A stretch of 64,000 nt of DNA from Paenarthrobacter histidinolovorans (GTDB lineage: Bacteria > Actinomycetota > Actinomycetes > Actinomycetales > Micrococcaceae). The first letter of the stretch is position 1, and every line of letters starts with the position of its first letter. The notes under the pieces were generated by a model. The model saw nothing but the letters and a program-made list of their open reading frames with translations, did not search any database and was not told the origin of the DNA. Location: contig NZ_BMPM01000002.1 of the NCBI RefSeq assembly GCF_014647595.1, forward strand, positions 699,425 through 763,424, in the 5' to 3' direction. A program made the position numbers and the translations under genes. Positions 9,228-16,706 of the stretch are shown here, piece after piece.

Positions 9228-9862
9228 CGCGGCTGGTGGTGGTGGACCAGCATCAACTGATGATCGACACCTTGGATGCTTGGCTGCGCCGTAACGCTCC
9301 GGATCTGGTGGTCGCGGCGGGCTTGACCAGCGTTCCCACCGAGCTCCACCAGGAAGCCTTGGCCGGCCTTTCAGTGACGGTGGCTGTCCTGGGTACGCTC
9401 GATCACCGCGAACAACTGGTCCCGGCAGTTCACCAGCTGGTGCAGGCTGGATTGCGTGTGGTGGTCCTTGCCACAGCCTTGGACCGCTGGGATGCGGGCG
9501 CTGTCCGCTCTGCCGGCGCCTTGGGTTACGTGCCCAAGGCGGCCGGCCCCCGGCACACGGAGCTCGCCCTCCGCGCCGCCGCATCCGGACAGGAATATGT
9601 GCATCCTGACGTCACAGCCGGCCAGGAAAACAGCACACCGGTACGCATCACGCTTTCGCCGCGGGAACAGCGACTCGCCGAGCTGTACCTCGGGAGTGCC
9701 GCCATGTCCGTTCGTGGCGTGGCGGACGCCATGGGTATCAGCGAACAAACAGTCAAAGCCCACCTCCACCGCATCCGGCAGCGCTACGCCACGGCGGGCA
9801 TCAAGCTCGGCAACGTCATCAGCCTGCGTAAGCAGTTAACCAACGATGGCTGGATCAGCTGA
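9221..9862 (+). CDS. LuxR-type regulator with degenerate receiver
   Basis: Regulator of 213 residues, starting at the ATG that overlaps the upstream stop. The C-terminal HTH is clear: LSPREQRLAELYLGSAA and VADAMGISEQTVKAHLHRI. The receiver-like N-terminus keeps a first acidic residue (LVVVDQHQ) and a Lys (GYVPKAA, Lys106), but where the phospho-acceptor Asp is expected the sequence reads VTVAVLGTL (Leu57-Gly58). It is therefore probably not phosphorylated in the usual way. Its last 27 bp overlap the convergent membrane-protein gene. Confidence 0.85.
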   Translation: MVTRLVVVDQHQLMIDTLDAWLRRNAPDLVVAAGLTSVPTELHQEALAGLSVTVAVLGTLDHREQLVPAVHQLVQAGLRVVVLATALDRWDAGAVRSAGALGYVPKAAGPRHTELALRAAASGQEYVHPDVTAGQENSTPVRITLSPREQRLAELYLGSAAMSVRGVADAMGISEQTVKAHLHRIRQRYATAGIKLGNVISLRKQLTNDGWIS

Positions 9863-11563
9863 CCCCTGCTGTGCCTTGGCCCTCCGGCCCCTGCGCTTTC
9901 GTTCCGGCACCTTTCCCGGCTCCGAAGCCAGGATGCTGATCAAGGCCACCAGCAACGGTCCGCACAAAGCCGCCATGAAGCCGACGATGATCATCTGCTT
10001 GTAAATTTCGGCCTGCCCGCCGTTGAGCATGACGGCCCAGAACTGGAACCAGCCTCCCAGCACGATGACGACAGCCAGCCTTCCCACGGCACTCCGCTTC
10101 CGGAAGGCCACGGCCAGGCCCAACAGCAGGGTCACCAATTGCATCCCGACGAACGCCACGGGAGCAGCTTTCGCGGCGCTGAACAGGCCCAACACCACGG
10201 GAAAACGCCGTTCCTTGTCATAAGGGCCATGCTCGAAACCTTCAAGGTAGGAGCCAACATAGCCCAGTTCCGGCGTCAGCATGGCAGTGACTCCGCGTTC
10301 ACCCATGGTGATGAGCCGCTCCGGATGAGTGGCGTAGAAACCGGCGATCGTACCCAGGCTGATCTTCTCCTGGAACTGCGGGTACAGAGGGTTGTAAACA
10401 GCCGAACGCGTGGAGGCCACCGTAGTATCCATGGAGTTGATGAAACTTGGATCCAGCCCCAACCATTCGAGATCTGCTTCAGGGGTGGGGCTGTACGGAA
10501 GAAGCTCAACGAAGACTGCGTTGTAAAGGTTTACCTCTGCGAAGCGCTTGGGTTGGGCGTTGATGAACGCCACCGAAAACGCAACGATCAGCAGCACCGC
10601 CGTCGCGGGCAGCAGCAGTGCGCGCCAACGGTTGCCCCTCCTGACCGCGTCCTGCGCCGGCGTGCCTTCGGTTGGGGGCTCGACGACGGCCGCCTCACCG
10701 TCGGCTGCGCGCCGCGGCAATGGCACCCAGAGCATCGCCAGGGCAATAACGGGCAGCCATGCGGCAGTTTGTGTTTTTGCCGCAACGGTAAAGACGGTGG
10801 CGAGGACGACCAGCAGCAAAGCCAGCCACCGCGGACCGTTGCCGTTCCAATAGTGAAGCAGTGCCACGGACACGCCAAGGATGCCGAGGAAGGCCGCGGG
10901 CTCGCTGTAGGGCGAGATGAAGAAATCAGCAAAGACCCCGTCAGCCATCACGCCTGTGAACAGCGCGGCAATGAGGATACGGAACCAGGTCCGGCCAGGC
11001 AGTACGTTGATCAAGGCCGCGATCAACAACCCGAACACCACACAGCAGACAAGTCCAACCGCACGGGTGTCCAGTCCGGGTCCCCAGCCCGTAAGGGGCG
11101 TCAGCAGTTTCCCCAACCACAGGAGCAGCAGCTGGGAAGAGTAGTTGGGCTCCCCGGTGCCGTTGGCCCCGCAGCCCTCGCCGTAGAACTGGTGCGGGAC
11201 CCAGGCGGGGTGGATGTATTTTGTGAACTCGGTGTAGTCCCAGGGCCGTTGGTTCATGACGCCAAGGGAGCAGACCAAGCCATGTCCCTCGCCCTGGTCG
11301 CCCATCCCCACGGGTTCCGGAACGAGCAACCGGACCACCATGAGGGCGGCAGCAACCAGCCCGGAGATCATGGCCGCACCATGGACTGGCCCCAGCGTCA
11401 ACGCACCGGGGCCGAAAGTCCTGGCCAGGTAGCGCCCCAGGCTGCCGAGCGGCCGGGCCTTGGTGCCCTTGCGGCCACGTACGGGGGCGGGGGTGAAGGC
11501 TTTCTGCGCTTTCCCACCACGCTCACGGAGCTGCGTGGCGTTTCCGAATCCGTGCTCAGCCAT
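9836..11563 (-). CDS. Large polytopic membrane protein, glycosyltransferase-C-like
   Basis: Protein of 575 residues, last gene of the exosortase operon. A basic cytoplasmic N-terminus is followed by many hydrophobic segments and a long first extracellular loop with paired cysteines (GLVCSLGV, YGEGCGANG) and aromatic/acid-rich stretches (NQRPWDYTEFTKYIHP). The C-terminus is basic (PERKRRGRRAKAQQG). The topology resembles GT-C-type lipid-linked sugar transferases, but I cannot point to a diagnostic motif. It starts 8 bp inside the preceding lipoprotein gene and overlaps the convergent regulator by 27 bp. A role in surface glycan or glycoprotein assembly is inferred from neighbours. Confidence 0.8.
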   Translation of the reverse strand: MAEHGFGNATQLRERGGKAQKAFTPAPVRGRKGTKARPLGSLGRYLARTFGPGALTLGPVHGAAMISGLVAAALMVVRLLVPEPVGMGDQGEGHGLVCSLGVMNQRPWDYTEFTKYIHPAWVPHQFYGEGCGANGTGEPNYSSQLLLLWLGKLLTPLTGWGPGLDTRAVGLVCCVVFGLLIAALINVLPGRTWFRILIAALFTGVMADGVFADFFISPYSEPAAFLGILGVSVALLHYWNGNGPRWLALLLVVLATVFTVAAKTQTAAWLPVIALAMLWVPLPRRAADGEAAVVEPPTEGTPAQDAVRRGNRWRALLLPATAVLLIVAFSVAFINAQPKRFAEVNLYNAVFVELLPYSPTPEADLEWLGLDPSFINSMDTTVASTRSAVYNPLYPQFQEKISLGTIAGFYATHPERLITMGERGVTAMLTPELGYVGSYLEGFEHGPYDKERRFPVVLGLFSAAKAAPVAFVGMQLVTLLLGLAVAFRKRSAVGRLAVVIVLGGWFQFWAVMLNGGQAEIYKQMIIVGFMAALCGPLLVALISILASEPGKVPERKRRGRRAKAQQGSADPAIVG

Positions 11564-12437
11564 TCTTTCCTGCTCCCCCTGTGACAGCCACGCGCTGGGG
11601 AGCCAGGGTTCCGGTCACCAGTTCCGGAGCTTCGCCCGGTGCTGGTTGCCGGGCGGATGCCACGGCGCAGCGCACTGTCCGGGCAGTGCCTACCGTCCGG
11701 ATGATGGGCTGGACTCCAACGCCTGCGGGCAGCTTTTCTGTTCCGAGGAATTCGAGCGCATAGGGAAGGCAGCGCGCTTCCCGCCCGGCGGATGTTGCCA
11801 GTGACGCGTCCTGCGCAATCCATGCGCTGATGTCTTCCGCGGTATGGGGCTCCGAACACGGGACGTCTGTGCCGTCGTCGGAAAGAATGCCGTCCTTGTA
11901 TTCCTGCCGGTAGCAGAGCCGCACTGCTGCGGAGTGGGGTCCGGCCAACGCATCCTTGAGGTCGAGGCCGATTTCCTGCGGGGTGCCGTGGTGGTCCGTA
12001 ACCGCTACGTCGCAACGAACTGCCCGGCTGCCGGCGGCCCATGCGTCCCGGTCAGGGAAGTAACTGGTGATCGCCAGGCCAATGGTTCCGTCCCTGCTGG
12101 ACGCCGAGAGATAAGCACGCAGGTCCTCGCTGGTGCACAGCCTTTTGCCGGCAGCCTTGAGCTGCTGCTGGTTGGGGCGTGCTTCCTGCTTGGCCAGGGG
12201 TTCGGGCATCGTGGTGACCTGGAAGGTCTGGGTGGTGTGGGGTTCGGCGCAGGGAACAGGCGGGCTGGGTTCGCTGCTGGCATCGAATTCTTCAGGGGTG
12301 ACCACGGCATGGCAAAGTCCCGTTTCCGGATTCGCTGTGTCCACCCCCGGTTTCCCTTGGTCACAGGCGGACAGAACTGCCGTTAACATCACCGCGGCCA
12401 TGACGGCCGACGCCCTGAACAGACTACGAGGAAGCAC
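11556..12437 (-). CDS. Septum-formation-family lipoprotein with two CxEPH motifs
   Basis: Secreted lipoprotein of 293 residues. The GTG start gives a signal peptide with two arginines and lipobox VLSAC (Cys25). The mature protein has two repeats, each with a Cys-[AS]-Glu-Pro-His motif (VPCAEPHTTQTF and VPCSEPHTAEDI) and further paired cysteines, as in the actinobacterial septum-formation family (Pfam 'Septum_form'). Its start overlaps the end of the exosortase gene by 14 bp and its end overlaps the next gene, so the three are translationally coupled. The biochemical role of the family is not established; extracytoplasmic location is well supported. Confidence 0.8.
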   Translation of the reverse strand: MLPRSLFRASAVMAAVMLTAVLSACDQGKPGVDTANPETGLCHAVVTPEEFDASSEPSPPVPCAEPHTTQTFQVTTMPEPLAKQEARPNQQQLKAAGKRLCTSEDLRAYLSASSRDGTIGLAITSYFPDRDAWAAGSRAVRCDVAVTDHHGTPQEIGLDLKDALAGPHSAAVRLCYRQEYKDGILSDDGTDVPCSEPHTAEDISAWIAQDASLATSAGREARCLPYALEFLGTEKLPAGVGVQPIIRTVGTARTVRCAVASARQPAPGEAPELVTGTLAPQRVAVTGGAGKNG

Positions 12438-13017
12438 GCCGGCCCTTGCTGCGGGTCACGGTGCGGTTTTTGCGGACGACGGCGGCCCTCACCAGCACGA
12501 TGATGGCCGCGACGAAGCCGAAAATCACCACGAAGGAACCCAGGAAGTGGTGCATGACATCGAATCCCTGCTGGCCCCAGCTCTGTTGCGCCGCGGCAAT
12601 CATGAAGTAGCGGGTTGCGTTGCTGATGCAGACAATGAGGAGCGCGATGAGGGCCGCGGGCATGAGCCGGGACACGGGAATGCGTCCCATCAGGAAGAGG
12701 ATCCCGGCCAGGCCTGCGATTGGCGTGAGCAGGACGGCGCTGGAGCACAGCCCCGTGACTTGGAGGGCGAATGGCTGGCCCCCGCCCACGTTGTGGAAGA
12801 TGATGTCCCCTACGCTGTAGGAAGCCCCGCCGAGGACGCCGTCGAAAATGGCGGACATCAGCCAGGCTTCGGCTGCCCTGATGTGCTCCTGCTGCAGCAT
12901 CGCCGCGGCCGCGGCAGCGATGAAGACCAGCCCGATGAGGCCCCCGCCACGGGCCTTCCGTACGGGGATCGCACGGGGTCCCATGGGGACGCTGATGTTG
13001 CCGGCTTCTGCGCTCAT
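12424..13017 (-). CDS. Exosortase/archaeosortase-family protein (exosortase S-like)
   Basis: Small polytopic protein of 197 residues with the three hallmarks of exosortases in order: Cys91 in VTGLCSSAVLL, Arg136 in ISNATRYFMI (N-x-x-R) and His156/157 in VMHHFLGSFVVI. Exosortases are membrane cysteine proteases/transpeptidases that cleave a C-terminal sorting signal (short motif, transmembrane helix, basic cluster). The start is the ATG 6 bp after the glycosyltransferase stop. It is shorter than proteobacterial EpsH-type enzymes, as expected for compact actinobacterial forms. The choice-of-anchor protein in the same operon, which has such a C-terminus and no LPxTG, is the obvious substrate. 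Subfamily name is tentative. Confidence 0.82.
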   Translation of the reverse strand: MSAEAGNISVPMGPRAIPVRKARGGGLIGLVFIAAAAAAMLQQEHIRAAEAWLMSAIFDGVLGGASYSVGDIIFHNVGGGQPFALQVTGLCSSAVLLTPIAGLAGILFLMGRIPVSRLMPAALIALLIVCISNATRYFMIAAAQQSWGQQGFDVMHHFLGSFVVIFGFVAAIIVLVRAAVVRKNRTVTRSKGRRASS

Positions 13018-13022
13018 GGCCA

Positions 13023-14384
13023 CTACGCTTCCTTCGCTAGGAGTTTGACGTCTGCTTCCTGGTTGCGGCGGGTCTTGGCCCACCCCTGCCGTCCCGTGAT
13101 GAGGCGGTAGGTTGCCCTGAGGACCGTGACGTAGTTCTGGTACATGTAGAGCCAGTAGCCGAAGCCCCAGAGGACACCGAGCATGAAGTTCTTCTCCGGC
13201 GTGACCTGCTTCCGGTACACCAGGCCCCACAGTGCGAACGGCAGCACGCCGGTTGCGAAGATCAGGGGAATGATGAACCAGGCCGCACTGATCCAGGCAC
13301 CAAAGCTGCCCATGGTCAGTGAGCCCTGGGCCACCATGGTGATAAAGAGCGTTGGCCACAGGACCAAGCCAAGTATCTGGATGAAGGGCTGGACCAGGAA
13401 GTAGCTGGACTCGATCGCGCCGACGTTGCTGAAGTACGGCGATTCGAAGATCCGCTTCAGGTAGACGCTGCACTGCATGCCGCCGTGGCACCAGCGCGTG
13501 CGCTGCGTCAGGAGACGGCGGAGGTCAGGGAGGGCTTCCTGGGCCACGTGCGTGTCATGCATGTAGACGGTCTTGTAACCACCCAGCATGATGTGGATCG
13601 CGAGTTCGTAATCTTCCAGGAGCGCCCCGTGCCAGGGCTGGCCGGAAGTTTTGGCGATGACGTCCAGTGCGGACAACCGCGTGAACTGGCCGTTCCCGCC
13701 CAGGCCGACCGTCAGGGTGTGCCGGCGAAGGGACTGCATGGCCGCGATGGTGGTGCGGAACTCCATGTCCTGCATCAGGACCAGGTACCGTCCGAAGGAC
13801 TTCCTGAAACGCTGCAGGCCGGTGCCGCCTTCCAGGGCCGGGTCCTGCAGGTTGGACATCCAGACGGCGGTTTGGGCGGCGCCGACTTCCGGGTCACCGA
13901 ACGCCAGCGGACCAGCCGCCTGACGGAACGCATTGTCGGCCAGGTGGCCATCGGCGTCGACCACCAGGACGATCACCGAAGAACGGTCGACGCCGGCCGG
14001 CAGCCAGGCGTCCAAGGTGCGGTAGGCGGCGTTGAGCGCATCCCCTTTGCCTGTGCGGGCCAGGGGGCGGCGTCGGCGCACCAGATGGATCATGGAATCG
14101 CGCTCTGAGGCTGCGTCCACGATGTCGGCCGTAGCGTCGTCGCTGTCGTCATCGACAACCCAGACGTGGGCCTGCGGGAATTGCCTGCGCAGCAATCCCA
14201 GGGTTTCGCCGATCACCACTTCTTCATCGCGGCATGGAATGAACACATGCCATGAGAAAGAGTCGGGATCGCCCTCGGGATCGGGTTTGCGCCGGAGGAA
14301 GGGCACCAGAATCACCAGGATGTACGACAGAAAAACCACCAGGAGCACAAAAGCCAGCGCCTGGGCGGATTCGAGTACCGACAT
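13023..14384 (-). CDS. Processive family 2 glycosyltransferase, membrane-bound
   Basis: GT2 enzyme of 453 residues. A transmembrane helix precedes the catalytic domain, which carries the classic residues: VWVVDDDSDD, VLVVDADG (DxD), LLEDYELA (the ED base) and QRTRWCHGG (QxxRW, typical of processive synthases such as cellulose, hyaluronan or poly-GlcNAc synthases). Three to four C-terminal membrane segments would form the export channel. It lies between the surface-protein genes and the exosortase, so it may build a polymer or glycan attached to the sorted protein. The sugar donor cannot be read from sequence. Confidence 0.9.
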   Translation of the reverse strand: MSVLESAQALAFVLLVVFLSYILVILVPFLRRKPDPEGDPDSFSWHVFIPCRDEEVVIGETLGLLRRQFPQAHVWVVDDDSDDATADIVDAASERDSMIHLVRRRRPLARTGKGDALNAAYRTLDAWLPAGVDRSSVIVLVVDADGHLADNAFRQAAGPLAFGDPEVGAAQTAVWMSNLQDPALEGGTGLQRFRKSFGRYLVLMQDMEFRTTIAAMQSLRRHTLTVGLGGNGQFTRLSALDVIAKTSGQPWHGALLEDYELAIHIMLGGYKTVYMHDTHVAQEALPDLRRLLTQRTRWCHGGMQCSVYLKRIFESPYFSNVGAIESSYFLVQPFIQILGLVLWPTLFITMVAQGSLTMGSFGAWISAAWFIIPLIFATGVLPFALWGLVYRKQVTPEKNFMLGVLWGFGYWLYMYQNYVTVLRATYRLITGRQGWAKTRRNQEADVKLLAKEA

Positions 14385-14432
14385 TTACTTCCGATGCTTG
14401 GGCGGGGCCGGAAAGGCCCGGAAAATGGGGAT

Positions 14433-14463
14433 GGCGGGACGGCCCGGAAAGAGCCGTCCCGCC
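14433..14463 (-). terminator. Intercistronic GC hairpin in the exosortase operon
   Basis: Perfect 11-bp inverted repeat GGCGGGACGGC / GCCGTCCCGCC with a 9-nt loop, between the LAVTG microprotein stop and the glycosyltransferase start. No T-run follows directly. It could be a partial terminator or an RNA-stabilising element giving more transcript for the two surface-protein genes than for the enzyme genes downstream. Confidence 0.5.
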
Positions 14464-14470
14464 GATGGTA

Positions 14471-14653
14471 TTACGAGTTGGGATGTGCTCCCCGCTTTGC
14501 GGCTTTGAGCCTGCTGTTTCGCAGGACCACAAAACCGGTAATCAGCAGGGCTACCCCCACCAGGATGACCCAACCAAGGGTCGGGGCTCCTGTAACAGCG
14601 AGCGTGGTACCACCGGCGGCGGTGCCGCCTGCAGTCCAGTTATTGCCGTACAT
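14471..14653 (-). CDS. 60-residue LAVTG sorting-signal microprotein
   Basis: Tiny protein that is almost entirely a C-terminal cell-wall sorting signal: a Gly/Thr-rich N-terminus (WTAGGTAAGGTTLAVTG), the pentapeptide LAVTG at 18-22 (LAxTG type, associated with class E sortases), a hydrophobic helix at about 26-44 and a basic tail (RNSRLKAAKR). No N-terminal signal peptide. A near-perfect ribosome-binding site (AAGGAGAA, 6-7 nt before the ATG) shows it is translated. It lies between the choice-of-anchor protein and the glycosyltransferase. No sortase is encoded in this window. Function unknown. Confidence 0.8.
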   Translation of the reverse strand: MYGNNWTAGGTAAGGTTLAVTGAPTLGWVILVGVALLITGFVVLRNSRLKAAKRGAHPNS

Positions 14654-14693
14654 TGACAGTTCTCCTTTCGCCGTTGCTTGATCGCCGGGGCGA

Positions 14694-15983
14694 TCAGGCA
14701 GCGGCTACCGCGGTGCGGCGGCGTGAGCGGACGAACAGCCAGGTGAGCAGTGCCAGGAGGGCCACGCCACCGCTGATGGCCATGGTGTCGGCGTTGACCA
14801 GCGGGATCGCCGCTGCGTCAAGGTTGGGTCCAACAGTCGCGTTGGCCAGGTTGACAGTGGCGATGGAGCCGCCGGCGACGGCGATCTGCAGGGCGCGCTG
14901 GGTAAAGGCGCCCGACGGTGCGGTTTCCTGGACGTTGACCTTGGCCGAAACGAGGGCAGTCAGTGCGGTGCTCAAGGGAGCCACAACGCTGGTTGCAACT
15001 GCTCCGGTCACGCCGTTCAGGGTGGTGGTCAGGACTGCCAGGGCAGGTCCGGCGACGAGCTGGGCGATCGGTCCAAGCCCGTTCACGGCGGCCGTGGCGG
15101 TTGCCAGGGTGCTGCTGACGATGGAGGTCAGCTTGTTGGCAACAGCCTGGGGCAGGAACGAGATCAGGTCGGTTCCGGCCGGCAGGGAGTTCAGGTCTGC
15201 TACGCCGGCAACAGCCAGCAGGTCTGCCTCGGTGACGGAGATGGTTCCGCCGGAAACCGGGTTGGCCACCGTGACGCCCAAGGGGGTCAGGACAGCGTTG
15301 GCCGTGTTGATGGCGGTGCTGATGGTGCCTGCAACGCCGCCGATGACAGTGCCGCCGACTTCAGCCGAAACGCCGGCCAGTGAGTAGGCACCCTGGGGGG
15401 CTGCGCCCTGGTCCTTCTTGGCTGCCGCCGCGAGGGTGGCCACCTCAAGGTTGACGTTGACCAGGTCAGTGCCGCCGAGGATGGCTGCAGTGCCCAGGCT
15501 CACGCGGGCTGCCGGGATGGCAGGATCGCCGGAGGTGGGAAGGCCGCCGGGGAGGGTCACCAGACCGGGAGCGCCGCTCACGGTACCGGAGAATGCTTCC
15601 GAGGAACCATCGTTGACTGCCTTGCCGTACTGGCTGACAGCACCAACCTGGATGATGCCGTTGTTCTGGAGCAGCGGGATGTTGCCCGCGCCCACGTTGA
15701 CCACGCCGAAGACGGCGCTGAGGTCCAGCGGGTTGTTGGCTTCAATGACTGCCGGGCCGCTCGGCGGCGTGCCGATCTGCTGGGCAGTTGCTGCTCCGTT
15801 GGATGCGAGGCCGGCGAAGTTTGGAAGTGCCAGGACAGAACCGTCGATGATCTGTCCGCTGCCCACCGAGATGACGTCGGTGGGTGCTGCGTTTGCGGCC
15901 GGTGCGGCCACGAGGCCGATTGCCAAGGCCGATACGGCTGTAACGCCGACGGCTGTGGGCCACAGCTTGCTCTTGCTGTTCAA
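14694..15983 (-). CDS. Choice-of-anchor G-like secreted surface protein
   Basis: Secreted, membrane-tethered surface protein of about 429 residues. The start is TTG at 15983, preceded by AAGGGGGAA at good spacing; it gives MNSKSKLWPTAVGVTAVSAL and a signal peptidase site after ANA (about residue 32). The mature part is Ala/Val/Gly/Thr-rich and almost Cys-free, with a repetitive beta-type pattern, resembling the family named 'choice-of-anchor G' because members use different C-terminal anchors. Here the C-terminus is IPLVNADTMAISGG, a hydrophobic helix and FVRSRRR, with no LPxTG. It heads the operon with an exosortase and is its likely substrate. Confidence 0.82.
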   Translation of the reverse strand: MNSKSKLWPTAVGVTAVSALAIGLVAAPAANAAPTDVISVGSGQIIDGSVLALPNFAGLASNGAATAQQIGTPPSGPAVIEANNPLDLSAVFGVVNVGAGNIPLLQNNGIIQVGAVSQYGKAVNDGSSEAFSGTVSGAPGLVTLPGGLPTSGDPAIPAARVSLGTAAILGGTDLVNVNLEVATLAAAAKKDQGAAPQGAYSLAGVSAEVGGTVIGGVAGTISTAINTANAVLTPLGVTVANPVSGGTISVTEADLLAVAGVADLNSLPAGTDLISFLPQAVANKLTSIVSSTLATATAAVNGLGPIAQLVAGPALAVLTTTLNGVTGAVATSVVAPLSTALTALVSAKVNVQETAPSGAFTQRALQIAVAGGSIATVNLANATVGPNLDAAAIPLVNADTMAISGGVALLALLTWLFVRSRRRTAVAAA

Positions 15984-16137
15984 GTATTTCCCCCTTGCGA
16001 ACGCTGCAGGACAGGGTTGCTCTGCAGCTAAGACCGTGGGGGCAAGCGCCCCCCCGGTGCAAAATAACAAGGAGAATCAGGCCAGGTCCGTGGGGGTACC
16101 CGAAAGAGTTAACCGGCGTCCAGTTCCCTTACCGGGG

Positions 16138-16563
16138 TCAGTTCGGCAGTTCCAGCTGGAAGCCGCACTGGCACCGCAGCAACTTCGTCCCGACGTTTAC
16201 TGCCGAAGCGTCCTCGCCGGGATCGTCGGTCGACAGTGGCGCGTAGATGCTCTTGACGTTGGAGCCCGCCAGGGACATTGGTTCGCCGCAGTGGAAGTAC
16301 TCTCCGGCGAAGCGGAGCAATCCCTCCAGCGAGCGCACTTTGTTCAGGACCGCTGCCACATCACGGAACCGCGCCGTGTGCAGATAGTTGCCCTGGCAGG
16401 TGCGGCAGACGTACCCAACCTGGACCTGGAGTTCGCCGGGATGCGGCGGCAGGGACTCGATGGATTCGATGGCAACATTTTCGTTCGTTCCGCAGTGCAG
16501 GCAGCCGAGGGGCCGCGTGTTTTGCGTCAGCCGTGGAAGGCTCGGACCACCAATCCCTTGCAT
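16138..16563 (-). CDS. Hypothetical zinc-ribbon protein
   Basis: Soluble protein of 141 residues with several cysteine pairs: LGCLHCG, YVCRTCQGN, YFHCGEPM and LLRCQCGFQ, consistent with one or two structural zinc sites. No catalytic motif or clear helix-turn-helix, and no family recognised. It lies upstream of the surface-protein operon on the same strand, 154 bp before the choice-of-anchor start, so it may be the operon's first gene or a separate unit. Confidence 0.65.
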   Translation of the reverse strand: MQGIGGPSLPRLTQNTRPLGCLHCGTNENVAIESIESLPPHPGELQVQVGYVCRTCQGNYLHTARFRDVAAVLNKVRSLEGLLRFAGEYFHCGEPMSLAGSNVKSIYAPLSTDDPGEDASAVNVGTKLLRCQCGFQLELPN

Positions 16564-16666
16564 GGCGTCTCCTGGGGCTCGGCAGCTGACCGGTCAGCAC
16601 CTGGGCAGCGGGACGATCCATTCGTCCCACTACAAGGAAATCATTACTAAGGCTACTTAGCAATAC

Positions 16667-16698
16667 CGTTTTGGATAGCGTGCGTTTTGGATAGCGTG
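16667..16698. repeat. Perfect 16-bp tandem duplication
   Basis: CGTTTTGGATAGCGTG occurs twice head to tail. A short palindrome CTAAG-GCTA-CTTAG lies just beside it at 16647-16660. Both fall in the 143-bp gap upstream of the zinc-ribbon gene and downstream of the phosphatase gene, a plausible operator region. Confidence 0.8.
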
Positions 16699-16706
16699 GT
16701 CGGCAG

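Noticed and set aside
15984..16070. 29-residue N-terminal extension of the choice-of-anchor protein
   Set aside because: It would bury the signal peptide; TTG 15983 has a strong AAGGGGG site.
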